NCBI GenBank assembly: GCA_902826775.1
Contig: CADEHE010000001.1
Location: 558,001-622,000 of the forward strand
DNA: 64,000 nucleotides
Source: an uncultured Pseudomonadota bacterium
GTDB taxonomy: Bacteria; Pseudomonadota; Gammaproteobacteria; Burkholderiales; JALYOK01
Reading direction: 5' to 3'
Shown one piece after another: positions 37,262-46,276 of the stretch. Under the pieces are notes generated by a model. It was not told the origin of the DNA, did no database searches, and was given only the letters and a program-made list of their open reading frames with translations. The translations under genes and the position numbers were made by a program. Numbering within the stretch: position 1 is the stretch's first letter; each line of letters opens with the position of its first letter.

Positions 37262-37921
37262 ATGATGCAAGCGCAGGTGACGACTCTGTTCATTGCCCGG
37301 CACGGCCAGAGCGAGACAAACAATCAGCGTTTGGTTACCGGCCAGCTCGATCCCTCTCTCACCGCTAAAGGCGTCGAGCAAAGTCATCAGCTCGCGCGCT
37401 TGCTCGCAGGCGAGCCTCTCGCCGCCATCTATACCAGCGCGCTGGCGCGCACCAAGCAGACCGCGTGCCCAACAGCGCGCATGCACGGCTTGGAAACCGT
37501 TTGCTTGCCGGATCTGAACGAGATTCAAATGGGTGTGTTGCAGGGGCGCCACCGCGACGAGCGCGATCCGCAGGCGGCAGCACTCTGGCAGCAATGGCAA
37601 GATGCGATGTGGCGCTACTGCGTGCCGGGCGCCGAATCCTTTGCCGCGTTGCACCAGCGAGTGGCTAAGGCGCTCGCGCGCATCCTGGCGCAACATCAAG
37701 GTGAAACGGTGTTGATCGTCGGACATAGCGCCACCAACCGAATTCTGCTTGGCACCCTGCTCGCGCTGCCGAAAGAGCAATGGCCTGGGCTGCGCCCGAG
37801 CAACAAAACGTTGCATCGCATCACTCTTAGCGGTGAACGCCCGGCTCAGCACTGCGAACTATCCCTCAAACAAAAAAAGAATAAGCAAGATGAGCCGCAA
37901 GCCCTCGATGCCGCCGCATAG
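37262..37921 (+). CDS. Histidine phosphatase (phosphoglycerate mutase-like)
   Basis: A 219-residue protein with the phosphohistidine motif ARHGQSETN (RHG near residues 13-15), LTAKGVEQSHQLARLL, an IYTSALARTKQTA block and the second catalytic His in VLIVGHSATNRILL. Length and motifs fit the cobC/phosphoglycerate mutase-like phosphatases. In this context it may dephosphorylate a sugar or lipid intermediate made by the neighbouring kinase-like proteins (inference). Start is ATG at 37262; an adjacent ATG at 37265 is equally possible. The C-terminal 32 bp overlap the next gene. Confidence 0.85.
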   Translation: MMQAQVTTLFIARHGQSETNNQRLVTGQLDPSLTAKGVEQSHQLARLLAGEPLAAIYTSALARTKQTACPTARMHGLETVCLPDLNEIQMGVLQGRHRDERDPQAAALWQQWQDAMWRYCVPGAESFAALHQRVAKALARILAQHQGETVLIVGHSATNRILLGTLLALPKEQWPGLRPSNKTLHRITLSGERPAQHCELSLKQKKNKQDEPQALDAAA

Positions 37922-39200
37922 CGCGTTCGCGCCCTTCACCGATCCGCAGGCGGTGCGCACGCTGCTGCGCGACCATGTCAAGGAATTTTTCGGCGCGCCA
38001 CTGGAGTTGGTTGGCTGCGATGTGCTGCACGCCTGGCGCAAAACTTACGAGAACCCGCAATCGTGGGACAAGGCCTATCTGAACGTGTGCTATCGCTTGC
38101 ATGTGCGCAACCGCGCCCCGGCGCTGATGCATGGCACCGCTTTCTATCACCATCGCGGCGAACCCGCGCAGCGGGCGCTGCATCACGCGCCCTTAGCAAC
38201 TCTGCAAATGGCAGGCCTAGACCTGGCCCTGCGCCGCTTCCCCGACGATCCAAGTTTGCCGCAGTTGGCGTTGCTTGCGAACACGGCGCGGCTGATCGAA
38301 TGGGTGCCCGCCGCCGTTCTGCCTGAGTTGACGTTGATGCGTGAGGTCAAGCTCGAGGTGATCAACTACCGTCCCGGCGAGCGCTGCACGCTGCGCTACG
38401 ATGTTTTCCTCCGAGATAGCGCGCATCCCCTCAGCCTGTTCGCCAAGACGTACCGGGATACCACCGGCGCCAGCGTGCACGGCCATCTATTGGAGATGTA
38501 TTCGCGCGGCGCGCAGCGCCCCCGCGTGCGCGTGGCGGAACCACTTGGCTACGACGCGGCGACACGCACTGTCTGGCAGCGCGCGGCGCAAGGCGAGCGC
38601 GCGGCGGCGCTGCTCGGCGGGCCGGCGCAAGATGGCGCAGTGCGTGCGATGGCACGCTCGTTGTGCGCGTTGCATAGCGCCGGCCTGAGCTACGAGCGCA
38701 TCGTTTTGCGCGATCAATTGCTGTTCGAGGCGCGCAAGCGCGCCAACAAGCTGGCTGCCGCATTCGTCAATCTCGCGCCGGCTTTGCAAGACATCGTGGA
38801 AGGATGTGCGCAGCAGCGTCGCGCTTTGCCAGTGGCCGAGGCGGCATTGCTACACGGCGACGCGCACGTCAACCAGTTTCTGATCACTGATGGCGAAGCG
38901 GTCATGTTCGATTTCGATGAGCTGACCTGCGGCGATGCGGAGCACGATCTTGCTAATTTCATCATTAGCCTGCAGCTCGACAGTCCGCCCGGTAGCGAGC
39001 GCACCGCCGTCGCGAGCTTCCTGCGTGAATGCGCTGAGCGCATGGCGCATCCCGTGAATCCGGCGCTGCTGCTTTGGCATTATCGAGTGCAACTAATCAG
39101 CAAAGCCTATCGTGCGTTTTGGCGCCAAGCCCCGCAGGCGCAGTCGATCGTCGCGCGCGCGGTGGCATTGGCCAGCGAAGAGGTACCTGCATGGCTCTAA
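37890..39200 (+). CDS. APH-fold kinase-like protein 2 (complete motif set)
   Basis: A 436-residue APH-fold protein with every expected landmark. A first block has DPQAVRTLLRDHVKEFFG, followed by LRRFPDDPSLPQL, INYRPGERCTLRYDV and the ATP-site LFAKTYRDTTGA. The catalytic HGDAHVNQF and the metal motif MFDFDELTCGDAEHDLANF follow. The N-terminal 150 residues before the kinase fold are shared only with the paralogue at 46277. It is the best candidate for an active kinase in the locus; substrate is unknown. The start lies inside the end of the phosphatase gene and the stop overlaps the ABC exporter start. Confidence 0.8.
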   Translation: MSRKPSMPPHSAFAPFTDPQAVRTLLRDHVKEFFGAPLELVGCDVLHAWRKTYENPQSWDKAYLNVCYRLHVRNRAPALMHGTAFYHHRGEPAQRALHHAPLATLQMAGLDLALRRFPDDPSLPQLALLANTARLIEWVPAAVLPELTLMREVKLEVINYRPGERCTLRYDVFLRDSAHPLSLFAKTYRDTTGASVHGHLLEMYSRGAQRPRVRVAEPLGYDAATRTVWQRAAQGERAAALLGGPAQDGAVRAMARSLCALHSAGLSYERIVLRDQLLFEARKRANKLAAAFVNLAPALQDIVEGCAQQRRALPVAEAALLHGDAHVNQFLITDGEAVMFDFDELTCGDAEHDLANFIISLQLDSPPGSERTAVASFLRECAERMAHPVNPALLLWHYRVQLISKAYRAFWRQAPQAQSIVARAVALASEEVPAWL

Positions 39201-41056
39201 CGGGCAACGGCAACGCGCGCTTGCGCGGCTTCGTCAAGTCGACGCTGCGGCAGCGCTGGCGCATGCTGAGCGTGGCGTTCTGCAGTCTGCTGGGCGTGAT
39301 CGCCATGGATTTGATCGCGCCGTGGCCGCTGAAGATCATCGTCGATCATGTGCTGCTGGCCAAAGCGCTGCCCGGCTACCTGAGCGTGTTGCAGCCGCTG
39401 ATGGACGCCGGCTCGACGATGACTTTAGTCGTGCTATGCGGCTCGATTGCAGTGATCGCCTTGCTTGCAGGTTTCTTCGCCTATCTGCAATCGTATTTGA
39501 GCGCGCGCATCGGCTATGAACTGGTCTACAACCTGCGGCGCGAGTTGTTTGCGCACTTGCAGCGCTTGTCGCTAGCGTTTCATTCGCGCACGCGCTCCGG
39601 CGAGTTGCTCACCAAAGTGGCCTCCGACACCAATTTGATCCGCGATGCGCTGGCCGATTGGGCGCTGAAATTCGTGGCGGAATCGCTGCTGCTGGTGAGT
39701 GTCATGATCGTGATGTTCGCCATGAACTGGCAACTTGCCTTGGTGGTGCTGGCGACGCTGCCGCTGCTGTTCGTCGTGCTGAGGCGCATGAATCGCGCAA
39801 TCACCTTGTCTGCGCGCGCCCAGCGCAAGCAAGAAGGGCGCATCGCGTCGCGCTTGAACGAGGTGCTATCGTCGATTTCGCTGGTGCAAGCCTTCGGCCG
39901 CGAAAGCTACGAGCAAGCGCGTTTTGATATCGAGAGCGCGCAGAGTTTGGAAGCCGGCGTGCGCAACGCGCGTGTGGCCGCGGCGGTGTCGAAAGCGGTG
40001 GGCCTGGTTTCCGCGCTGGGCATGGCGGGTACCGTGTTCTTTGGCGCGTTGCTGGCGCTCAAAGGCAAAGTCACGCCGGGAGAGCTGCTGATCTTCGTCG
40101 CTTACGTCAACGCACTATACAAGCCGGTGAAAGATCTCGGCAAGATCTGGGCGAAGTTTTCGCGCGCGCGCGCCAGCGCCGAGCGCATTGCCGATATTCT
40201 GGATTTCGAGCAGGACATGCTCGATCGTCCCGATGCTATCCCCATGCAAAGGCCCCGCGGCGAGATTGTGTTCGACAACGTGAGCTTCGGTTACGAAGGC
40301 GGCACGCCAGTGCTCGACGGCGTGAACATGCGCATTGGAGCGGGAGAGCACGTTGCCATGATCGGTCATTCGGGCGCCGGCAAATCGACTTTAGTCAGCC
40401 TGATGTTGCGCTTATACCGGCCACAGGATGGCGTGATTAAGATTGATGGTCAAGACTTACAAGGCTATACCCATGATACTTTGCGTCAAGCCATCGGCAT
40501 CGTGCTGCAGGACAATATCTTGGTGGGCGCCAGCATCAAAGAGAACATTGCCTATGGCAAGCCTGATGCCAGCGCGGAAGAAATCGAAAATGCAGCGCGC
40601 TTGGCGAATGCGCACGAGTTCATCAATTCGCTGCCGGACGGCTATGAAGCGGTGGTGGGCGAGCGCGGTTGCACACTTTCCGGCGGCCAGCGGCAGCGCG
40701 TGTGTTTGGCGCGTACCCTAATCAAACAGCCTGCCATCCTGATTCTCGATGAACCGACCTCGGCTGTCGATCCCGCTTCGGCCGCGTTGATCGACCGCGC
40801 CGTCAGCACGACGCAACACGGCAAGACGACTATCGTCATCGGCCATCAATTCGCATCCTTCGACCGCTATGCCCGTGTGCTCGAGTTGCGCGAAGGCAAA
40901 ATCATCGACGTCACCGCGCGTATGCGCGACTTCGACACCGCGCGTATGCGCGACGCCGATGCTCCGCGTACGCGCGACTCTGATGCCCCGCGACTGCGCG
41001 AGGGCGGTGAGATACCGCGCCTGCGCGGACTCAGCGGCGGGAAGGCCAACGTATGA
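39191..41056 (+). CDS. ABC exporter, fused permease and ATPase
   Basis: A 621-residue half-transporter of the MsbA/type I exporter class. Residues about 1-320 form a six-helix membrane domain (MLSVAFCSLLGVIAMDLIAPW, VVLCGSIAVIALLAGFFAYL, ESLLLVSVMIVMFAMNWQLALVVL and others). The ATPase domain has Walker A GHSGAGKST (392-400), signature LSGGQ (496-500) and Walker B ILILDEPTSAVD (about 515-526). It presumably exports a lipid-linked or glycan product across the inner membrane. The C-terminus, beyond the normal end of the fold, is a repetitive Arg/Asp tail encoded by a 24-bp tandem repeat. Confidence 0.9.
   Translation: MALTGNGNARLRGFVKSTLRQRWRMLSVAFCSLLGVIAMDLIAPWPLKIIVDHVLLAKALPGYLSVLQPLMDAGSTMTLVVLCGSIAVIALLAGFFAYLQSYLSARIGYELVYNLRRELFAHLQRLSLAFHSRTRSGELLTKVASDTNLIRDALADWALKFVAESLLLVSVMIVMFAMNWQLALVVLATLPLLFVVLRRMNRAITLSARAQRKQEGRIASRLNEVLSSISLVQAFGRESYEQARFDIESAQSLEAGVRNARVAAAVSKAVGLVSALGMAGTVFFGALLALKGKVTPGELLIFVAYVNALYKPVKDLGKIWAKFSRARASAERIADILDFEQDMLDRPDAIPMQRPRGEIVFDNVSFGYEGGTPVLDGVNMRIGAGEHVAMIGHSGAGKSTLVSLMLRLYRPQDGVIKIDGQDLQGYTHDTLRQAIGIVLQDNILVGASIKENIAYGKPDASAEEIENAARLANAHEFINSLPDGYEAVVGERGCTLSGGQRQRVCLARTLIKQPAILILDEPTSAVDPASAALIDRAVSTTQHGKTTIVIGHQFASFDRYARVLELREGKIIDVTARMRDFDTARMRDADAPRTRDSDAPRLREGGEIPRLRGLSGGKANV
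40913..41002 (+). repeat. 24-bp tandem repeat at the end of the ABC exporter gene
   Basis: Units at 40913, 40937 and 40961 and a partial one at 40985 encode TARMRDFD, TARMRDAD, APRTRDSD and APRLREGG. The tail is hydrophilic and strongly charged and lies after the ATPase domain. Confidence 0.9.
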
Positions 41057-42243
41057 AACCCACTCTGCTGTTTTACTGTCAGCATTCGGTCGGCGTCGGC
41101 CATTTGATGCGCTCGTTTGCTTTGGCGCGCTCGCTCGCGCAGCGCTTTCGTGTCGTGTTCTTAAACGGCGGGCCGATTCCGCTGGGTTTGCCCGTCCCCG
41201 CAGGAGTCGAGTTGATCGACCTGCCGCCGCTCGGTATGGAAGATGGCCACAACCTTTCCAGCCGCGACGGCAAGGTCGATGTGGCGGCGGCGAAAGCGAT
41301 ACGCCGCGCCAAGGTCATGGCTGCCCTTAGCGCTAGCGAACCTAGTGTGATCCTGATCGAGCTGTTTCCGTTCGGACGCAAGAAGTTCGCTTTCGAACTG
41401 CTTCCCTTGCTCAAGCAAGCGCGCCGCGCCGCACGCAAGCCGCTGGTCATTTCCAGCGTGCGCGATGTTCTGATCAACGCGCGCCCCGATCAGCAGCGTC
41501 ACGACGACCGCGCTGCCTGGTTGTGCAGACGTTACTTCGACGCGGTACTAGTGCACGCTGATCCACGCCTGGCACGGTTCGAGGAATCGTTCGCACCACG
41601 CAAGCCGCTGGCCGTGCCGCTGCACTACACCGGTTTCGTCAGTGCCGCGAGCGAATCCAAGGGCGCGCAACATCGCGCGCACGTCGTGCTGGTTTCAGCC
41701 GGCGGCGGGCTAGTCGGCTTTCCCCTGCTGAGCACAGCGTTGCAAGCGCACGCTTTGATGCCATTAGGGGCGCGCTGGCCGATGAAACTCGTGGCGGGTC
41801 CGTTTTTGCCGGAGTCCGAGTGGCAGCAACTGCAGGAACAGGCGCGCGGCTATGCCGATGTGACCTTGCTGCGCTCGGTGACCGATCTGGCCGCCGAGAT
41901 GCGCCGCGCCGGCATGTCGATCAGTCAATGCGGCTACAACACGGCGATGGACATCATCGCCTCGCGCGTGCCGGCGCTGGTGGTGCCGTACGCGGTTGAG
42001 CGCGAAGACGAGCAGCTAAACCGCGCCACGCGCTTGGCGCAGATCGGCATGTTGCGTACGCTGGCGCCAAGTGCGCTCGGCGCAGCGCAATTGGCCGAAG
42101 AAATACTGGCCACGATGCCGTTCGCGCCCGCGGCCAATGGCTTAGATTTAGACGGCGCTGAGCGAAGCGCCGAGATTGTCGAACAACTCAACCGCACTGA
42201 CCGCGCCGATCATCGGCATGCGGAGGTAGCGTATGCCATTTAG
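41053..42243 (+). CDS. MurG/COG4671-like glycosyltransferase 2
   Basis: A 396-residue GT-B protein paralogous to the genes at 29721 and 47359. It has YCQHSVGVGHLMRSFALARSL at the N-terminus, VISSVRDVLINARPDQQR in the middle, and VSAGGGLVGFPL plus SISQCGYNTAMDIIASRVPALVVPY in the donor-binding half. Start overlaps the ABC exporter stop by 4 bp. The specificity is unknown. Close resemblance to the gene at 47359 in the IELFPFGRKKF/VEFYPFGRRRF block suggests those two are the nearest pair. Confidence 0.82.
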   Translation: MKPTLLFYCQHSVGVGHLMRSFALARSLAQRFRVVFLNGGPIPLGLPVPAGVELIDLPPLGMEDGHNLSSRDGKVDVAAAKAIRRAKVMAALSASEPSVILIELFPFGRKKFAFELLPLLKQARRAARKPLVISSVRDVLINARPDQQRHDDRAAWLCRRYFDAVLVHADPRLARFEESFAPRKPLAVPLHYTGFVSAASESKGAQHRAHVVLVSAGGGLVGFPLLSTALQAHALMPLGARWPMKLVAGPFLPESEWQQLQEQARGYADVTLLRSVTDLAAEMRRAGMSISQCGYNTAMDIIASRVPALVVPYAVEREDEQLNRATRLAQIGMLRTLAPSALGAAQLAEEILATMPFAPAANGLDLDGAERSAEIVEQLNRTDRADHRHAEVAYAI

Positions 42244-43009
42244 TGCGTTGAGCGCGGCGCTCGATGCCGCGCGCACCGATATCACGGTGTTTTTCCGCGA
42301 CGACGACGCCGGCTGGGCGGACGAACAGTTAACCACGCTGTTAGACATATTCGAGGAGCAGCGCGCGCCCATCGATCTGGCGGTTATTCCGCAGGCCTTG
42401 AGGCGCGAACTCGCCCTCGATCTGTGCGTGCGCCGCGCGCGCTCGCGCTCTCGCCTGGGCTTGCATCAGCACGGCTATTCGCACACTAATCATGAAACCG
42501 CAGGGCGCAAATGCGAGTTTGGCCCCGCGCGTGATGCCGAGCAACAGCTGAAAGACGTAAAGGCGGGGCAGATGCGATTGCGCGCCTTGCTGGGCAGGGT
42601 CGATCCGATCTTCACGCCGCCATGGAATCGTTGCACGCAAGCCACCGTCAGCGCGCTGCGCGCGGCGAGCCTGCAAGTGCTCTCGCGTGATCACGGTGCC
42701 GCCGCACTGCAACTGGAAGGACTGCAGCATTTGCCGGTGCATGTCGACTGGTGCAAGTGGACCAGTACGCCGGCGCCCGACTGGGGCGCGCTCGATCAAC
42801 AGCTCGCGCTGGCAGTTGAGCGAGCGGATGGCTCAGAGCCGCTGGGCGTGATGCTGCACCACGCAGCGATGGTGGACGCCGATTGGCAAGCTCTGCGCGA
42901 GTTGCTGGGGTTGCTGCACGATCACTCAAGCGTGCGATTGAGCTTGATGAATGAATTGATTGTTGCTCAGAGATGCATTGCCGCACAGCAATCCGCTATA
43001 CCCATTTAA
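42233..43009 (+). CDS. Polysaccharide deacetylase-family protein
   Basis: A 258-residue carbohydrate esterase 4-like barrel. The first metal and catalytic motif is FRDDDAGW (about 21-28), the His pair motif is LHQHGYSHTNHE (about 77-88), and a FTPPWNR block follows. This is the deacetylase layout, although two-domain exopolysaccharide deacetylases are usually longer. No signal peptide is present, so a cytoplasmic role on a lipid- or nucleotide-linked sugar is likely. It overlaps the preceding glycosyltransferase by 11 bp. Confidence 0.82.
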   Translation: MPFSALSAALDAARTDITVFFRDDDAGWADEQLTTLLDIFEEQRAPIDLAVIPQALRRELALDLCVRRARSRSRLGLHQHGYSHTNHETAGRKCEFGPARDAEQQLKDVKAGQMRLRALLGRVDPIFTPPWNRCTQATVSALRAASLQVLSRDHGAAALQLEGLQHLPVHVDWCKWTSTPAPDWGALDQQLALAVERADGSEPLGVMLHHAAMVDADWQALRELLGLLHDHSSVRLSLMNELIVAQRCIAAQQSAIPI

Positions 43010-43046
43010 CGCCATCCCGCTTCACCGCGGAGAGAAGAGCAAAACA

Positions 43047-44891
43047 ATGCCACGCCTAGTTGCTGCAATGCTGATCCTCGCGAGCTTCGCCGCTCTCGGC
43101 CAAGCGACAGATCCCTATACCGGCAAGACTTTTCGCGTGACGGGAACTTGGAACGGCGCCCAATTGGAAGCCGAGCGCATGCAGTTGCGCGAGGGCGAGC
43201 AAGAGGCGGGTCGCACGCAATTGACCGGCGCCATCGAAAGTATCGACACGAAGAATCGCTCGCTGCGCATGGGGCCGCTTACGATCGATTGGAATGACAA
43301 AACCGAGTTCAAAAATATCGCTGTCAGAAACATGAAAGCCGGCACCGTCGTGCGCGCTACGGGGCTTAAAGTCGCAAAAGGGCGTTGGCTGGCGAGCTCG
43401 TTCCAACCGAGTTCCGAGCGCGTGTGGCCGAAGGGGCGACTGCAAGTCAACGGTGTCGCCGCGGCGACGGGCGACTTCGGCGCTGCCAGTCAGCTTGATT
43501 TCTCCGGTGTGCCGGTGCGCTTGCGCGACGCCGGTTACAACCGTGTCGAATCGCTCACGCAGCGCCAGGATACGCGCCGTCCCGATCAGCCATTTAGCGT
43601 CAAGTTGGGTGGACGCCCGCTGATCATTGCCGGTGAGTACGACGCTACGTATCGCGAACGCAAAAACTTCGAATTAGACGGCCACGAACGCAGCAATCTC
43701 GATCACGAAGTCAAGGTTGAGTTGTTTTATCCATATCGCGATAACCTTTATTTTTTCGGTGACATAAAAGCCTTTTACGGACAAGAATTGCGCCGCACCG
43801 ACGGCGAACACAAGGAATCCGGCGGCGGCTTTGCGCGCGGCCAAGCGTGGCTGTTCTTCGACGGACTGGCGCGGCGCCGCGTTGGCATACAACTCGGCCG
43901 CCAGAACTTCAAAGAAGCGCGCGAATGGTGGTGGGACGACGATCTCGACGCTGCGCGCATGTATTTCGACGATGGACCGCTGCACTTGGAGCTTGGCGTG
44001 GCCAGAGAACTCGCGCGCGAATCGACCGAGGACGACGACATCGACGCGCTGCACAAAGGCGTCTATCGCGGCATCGGCCAGGCGAGTTGGCTCTGGGCGC
44101 CGCGGCAAACGATCGAACTCTATGCGCTGTACCACGACGATCGTTCCAAGCGCGACGATGTGGGCACCATCGTGCCCGAAGCTGCCGAGGACTCAAGCGA
44201 TGCGCGCCTGACCTGGCTCGGTGTGCGCGCCATCGGCCAGCGCTCGACCGAGGACGCCGGGACTGTCAAGTATTGGGCTGATTTTGGCATTGTGCGCGGG
44301 CGTGAAAGGTTGTATGAGTTCGATGACGCCAACACCGGTCGCCGTCTGCTAACCGAACGCAGCAAGCGTGACGTGCGCGGCCACGCGTTCGATATCGGCC
44401 TGAGTTGGCAAACGCCGCTCAAGTGGCGTCCGGCTTTTACCGCCGCTTACGCGCAAGGCTCCGGCGACGATGGCAGCGGCACCGACAGCAGCTATCGTCA
44501 GACCGGACTGCATAACAACAAGGCGCGCTTTTTCGGTGTCAACCGCTTTCGTTTTTACGGTGAGTTGCTGCGTCCCGAACTTTCCAACTTGTCGGTCAGC
44601 ACGCTGGCGGTAGGCTTGCCGTTTTTCGAGCGCAGTTCGGTGGAGCTGGTGCATCATCGCTACCGGCAAGTCAAAGCCGCCGATTCCATGCGCGATATCA
44701 ATGTCGATGCTGATCTGACCGGGAGTAGCCGCGATATCGGCAGCGAGATCGATGTGATTTTTGGTTTTCGCGATGCGCTGCGCTGGGACTTTGCTGTGGT
44801 TGCCTCGCGCTTTACAGCAGGTGATGCCTACGGCGCGCGCGCGCGGGAACACGCTTACCTGTGGCTGTTTGAAGCAACTTACAATTTTTAG
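43047..44891 (+). CDS. Alginate-export-like (AlgE-type) outer-membrane protein
   Basis: A 614-residue exported protein. The signal MPRLVAAMLILASFAALGQA is followed at about 52-112 by a DUF5666-like beta domain (TGAIESIDTKNRSLRMGPLTI ... GTVVRATGLKVAKGRWLAS). The C-terminal 400 residues look like an AlgE-type barrel (DHEVKVELFYPYRDNLYFFGDIKAFYG, RVGIQLGRQNFKEAREWWWDDDLDAARM, final Phe in EATYNF). AlgE-type porins release anionic polysaccharide from the cell. GGAGAGAAGAG precedes the ATG at 43047. It supplies the outer-membrane exit for the locus. Confidence 0.85.
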   Translation: MPRLVAAMLILASFAALGQATDPYTGKTFRVTGTWNGAQLEAERMQLREGEQEAGRTQLTGAIESIDTKNRSLRMGPLTIDWNDKTEFKNIAVRNMKAGTVVRATGLKVAKGRWLASSFQPSSERVWPKGRLQVNGVAAATGDFGAASQLDFSGVPVRLRDAGYNRVESLTQRQDTRRPDQPFSVKLGGRPLIIAGEYDATYRERKNFELDGHERSNLDHEVKVELFYPYRDNLYFFGDIKAFYGQELRRTDGEHKESGGGFARGQAWLFFDGLARRRVGIQLGRQNFKEAREWWWDDDLDAARMYFDDGPLHLELGVARELARESTEDDDIDALHKGVYRGIGQASWLWAPRQTIELYALYHDDRSKRDDVGTIVPEAAEDSSDARLTWLGVRAIGQRSTEDAGTVKYWADFGIVRGRERLYEFDDANTGRRLLTERSKRDVRGHAFDIGLSWQTPLKWRPAFTAAYAQGSGDDGSGTDSSYRQTGLHNNKARFFGVNRFRFYGELLRPELSNLSVSTLAVGLPFFERSSVELVHHRYRQVKAADSMRDINVDADLTGSSRDIGSEIDVIFGFRDALRWDFAVVASRFTAGDAYGARAREHAYLWLFEATYNF

Positions 44892-44933
44892 CTTTCCCGC
44901 TCGTTCAACTTAACATTAGAGCCATGCAAGAAA

Positions 44934-46268
44934 ATGAAGACAAAAGATCCGGCTCAGCATGGCGACCAGCTCACTTGGCTGGTTGAGCATCCGCAGACAT
45001 TGACCGCGCTGGCCGGGGCGGCCGGCGCAGAACGCGGCTGGTGGCGTGCCGACACAGCGTGGTTGCAGCGTTTTGCGCGTTTCAATCCACTACAAGAGCC
45101 GTACTGCGTGTTCCTCTACGAGAGCGAGGGAGCGACGCAGAATTTCTGCACGGTGGAAGTCTGGACGCAGCCGCCTGGGCCGGAGAGTGACTACGAGGCG
45201 ACGGTGTCGTGCGCGCCACTCGGCTGGCTCAAATTGACGCGCTTCCCGCACGATAGTGCCTTGCCAACGCTGGCACAGGTGTTGGCGGGAAGTACGCAGG
45301 CAAGGGTGGTGCGCTACCGGCCGCAGATGCGCTGCACGTTGCGCGACGCCGCCGCCTCAGGTCAGGCCGCGTTCGTTAAGGTTTTCCCGGATCGGTTTGG
45401 CGAAGCCATTTACCAAGCCGGACAGCTACTCTGGGCAGCTGCCCAGGACGGTGAGTTAGGCTTTCGCGTTGCCGAGCCGTTGCTGTGGGACGCGGACGAG
45501 CGCTGCTTGCGCCAGAGCGAGGCGCCCGGCACGCCGGTGCATGTGCGGTTGCTCGGCGCGCAGGGCGCCGTGCTTGGGCTGGGCCTTGGCAAAGCACTCG
45601 CGACGCTGGCGAAATCGTCGCTGCCGCTGCCCGATCAGTACCCCGCGGATTGGCAGCGGGCCCGCAGCGCGGAATATATGCACGAACTGGCCGCCAGGAT
45701 GCCGCGAGCAGCGGGTACTCTCGCGGCGCTGCAAGCGCAGTTCGACCGCGCGCACGAGCGGCTCGAGCCGGCGGCGCTGGTACCGCTGCACGGGGCGCCG
45801 CATCCGCAGCAGTGGCTCGCGGGTGTCGAGGGCTTTTCGTTAGTCGATTTCGATCGTTGCGGGCTCGGCGATGCAGAGCTGGATGTGGCCACGTTCGTGG
45901 CGGAAGTCGATTTCAGCAGCCCGCGAGATTGCGACGTCGTGGGCATCAATGCCGCGTTTGTGCGCGGCTTCGAGTCCGTAGCGGGACCGCTCGATCCGCT
46001 GCGCTTGGGCCTGTATCGAGCCCACAAGCATGTGGCGAAGGCGTTGCGTCTGGCGCGGGGAGTCAAACTTGACGGCTCCGCGAGAGCGGTGGCGCTTGTC
46101 GAGCATGTGCGCGCGAATTTCGACGCGATGTGCGCCGCGGCCACGGCGCGCACTTGGGTGCTTGCAAAGGAATGGAAGCGGTGCACCAATGTGCTGTCAG
46201 TGCTTATCCTGTCGCAGTCGGAGGCGCTTAGTGTTGGCGCGGGCCGCTACCTGGAGCCCTGGCTGTAG
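44934..46268 (+). CDS. APH-fold kinase-like protein 3, catalytic Asp absent
   Basis: A 444-residue relative of the other APH-fold proteins here. It has LTRFPHDSALPTLAQVL, VVRYRPQMRCTLRDAA and the ATP-site-like AFVKVFPDRFG. The metal-binding LVDFDRCGLGDAELDVATF is present. The catalytic loop, normally HGDxHxxN, reads HGAPHPQQ (codons at about 45790-45813), so both the catalytic Asp and the Asn are replaced. It is either inactive as a kinase or works differently. It may bind a glycan or a partner kinase. It starts 42 bp after the outer-membrane gene. Confidence 0.72.
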   Translation: MKTKDPAQHGDQLTWLVEHPQTLTALAGAAGAERGWWRADTAWLQRFARFNPLQEPYCVFLYESEGATQNFCTVEVWTQPPGPESDYEATVSCAPLGWLKLTRFPHDSALPTLAQVLAGSTQARVVRYRPQMRCTLRDAAASGQAAFVKVFPDRFGEAIYQAGQLLWAAAQDGELGFRVAEPLLWDADERCLRQSEAPGTPVHVRLLGAQGAVLGLGLGKALATLAKSSLPLPDQYPADWQRARSAEYMHELAARMPRAAGTLAALQAQFDRAHERLEPAALVPLHGAPHPQQWLAGVEGFSLVDFDRCGLGDAELDVATFVAEVDFSSPRDCDVVGINAAFVRGFESVAGPLDPLRLGLYRAHKHVAKALRLARGVKLDGSARAVALVEHVRANFDAMCAAATARTWVLAKEWKRCTNVLSVLILSQSEALSVGAGRYLEPWL

Positions 46269-46276
46269 CCGACGCT

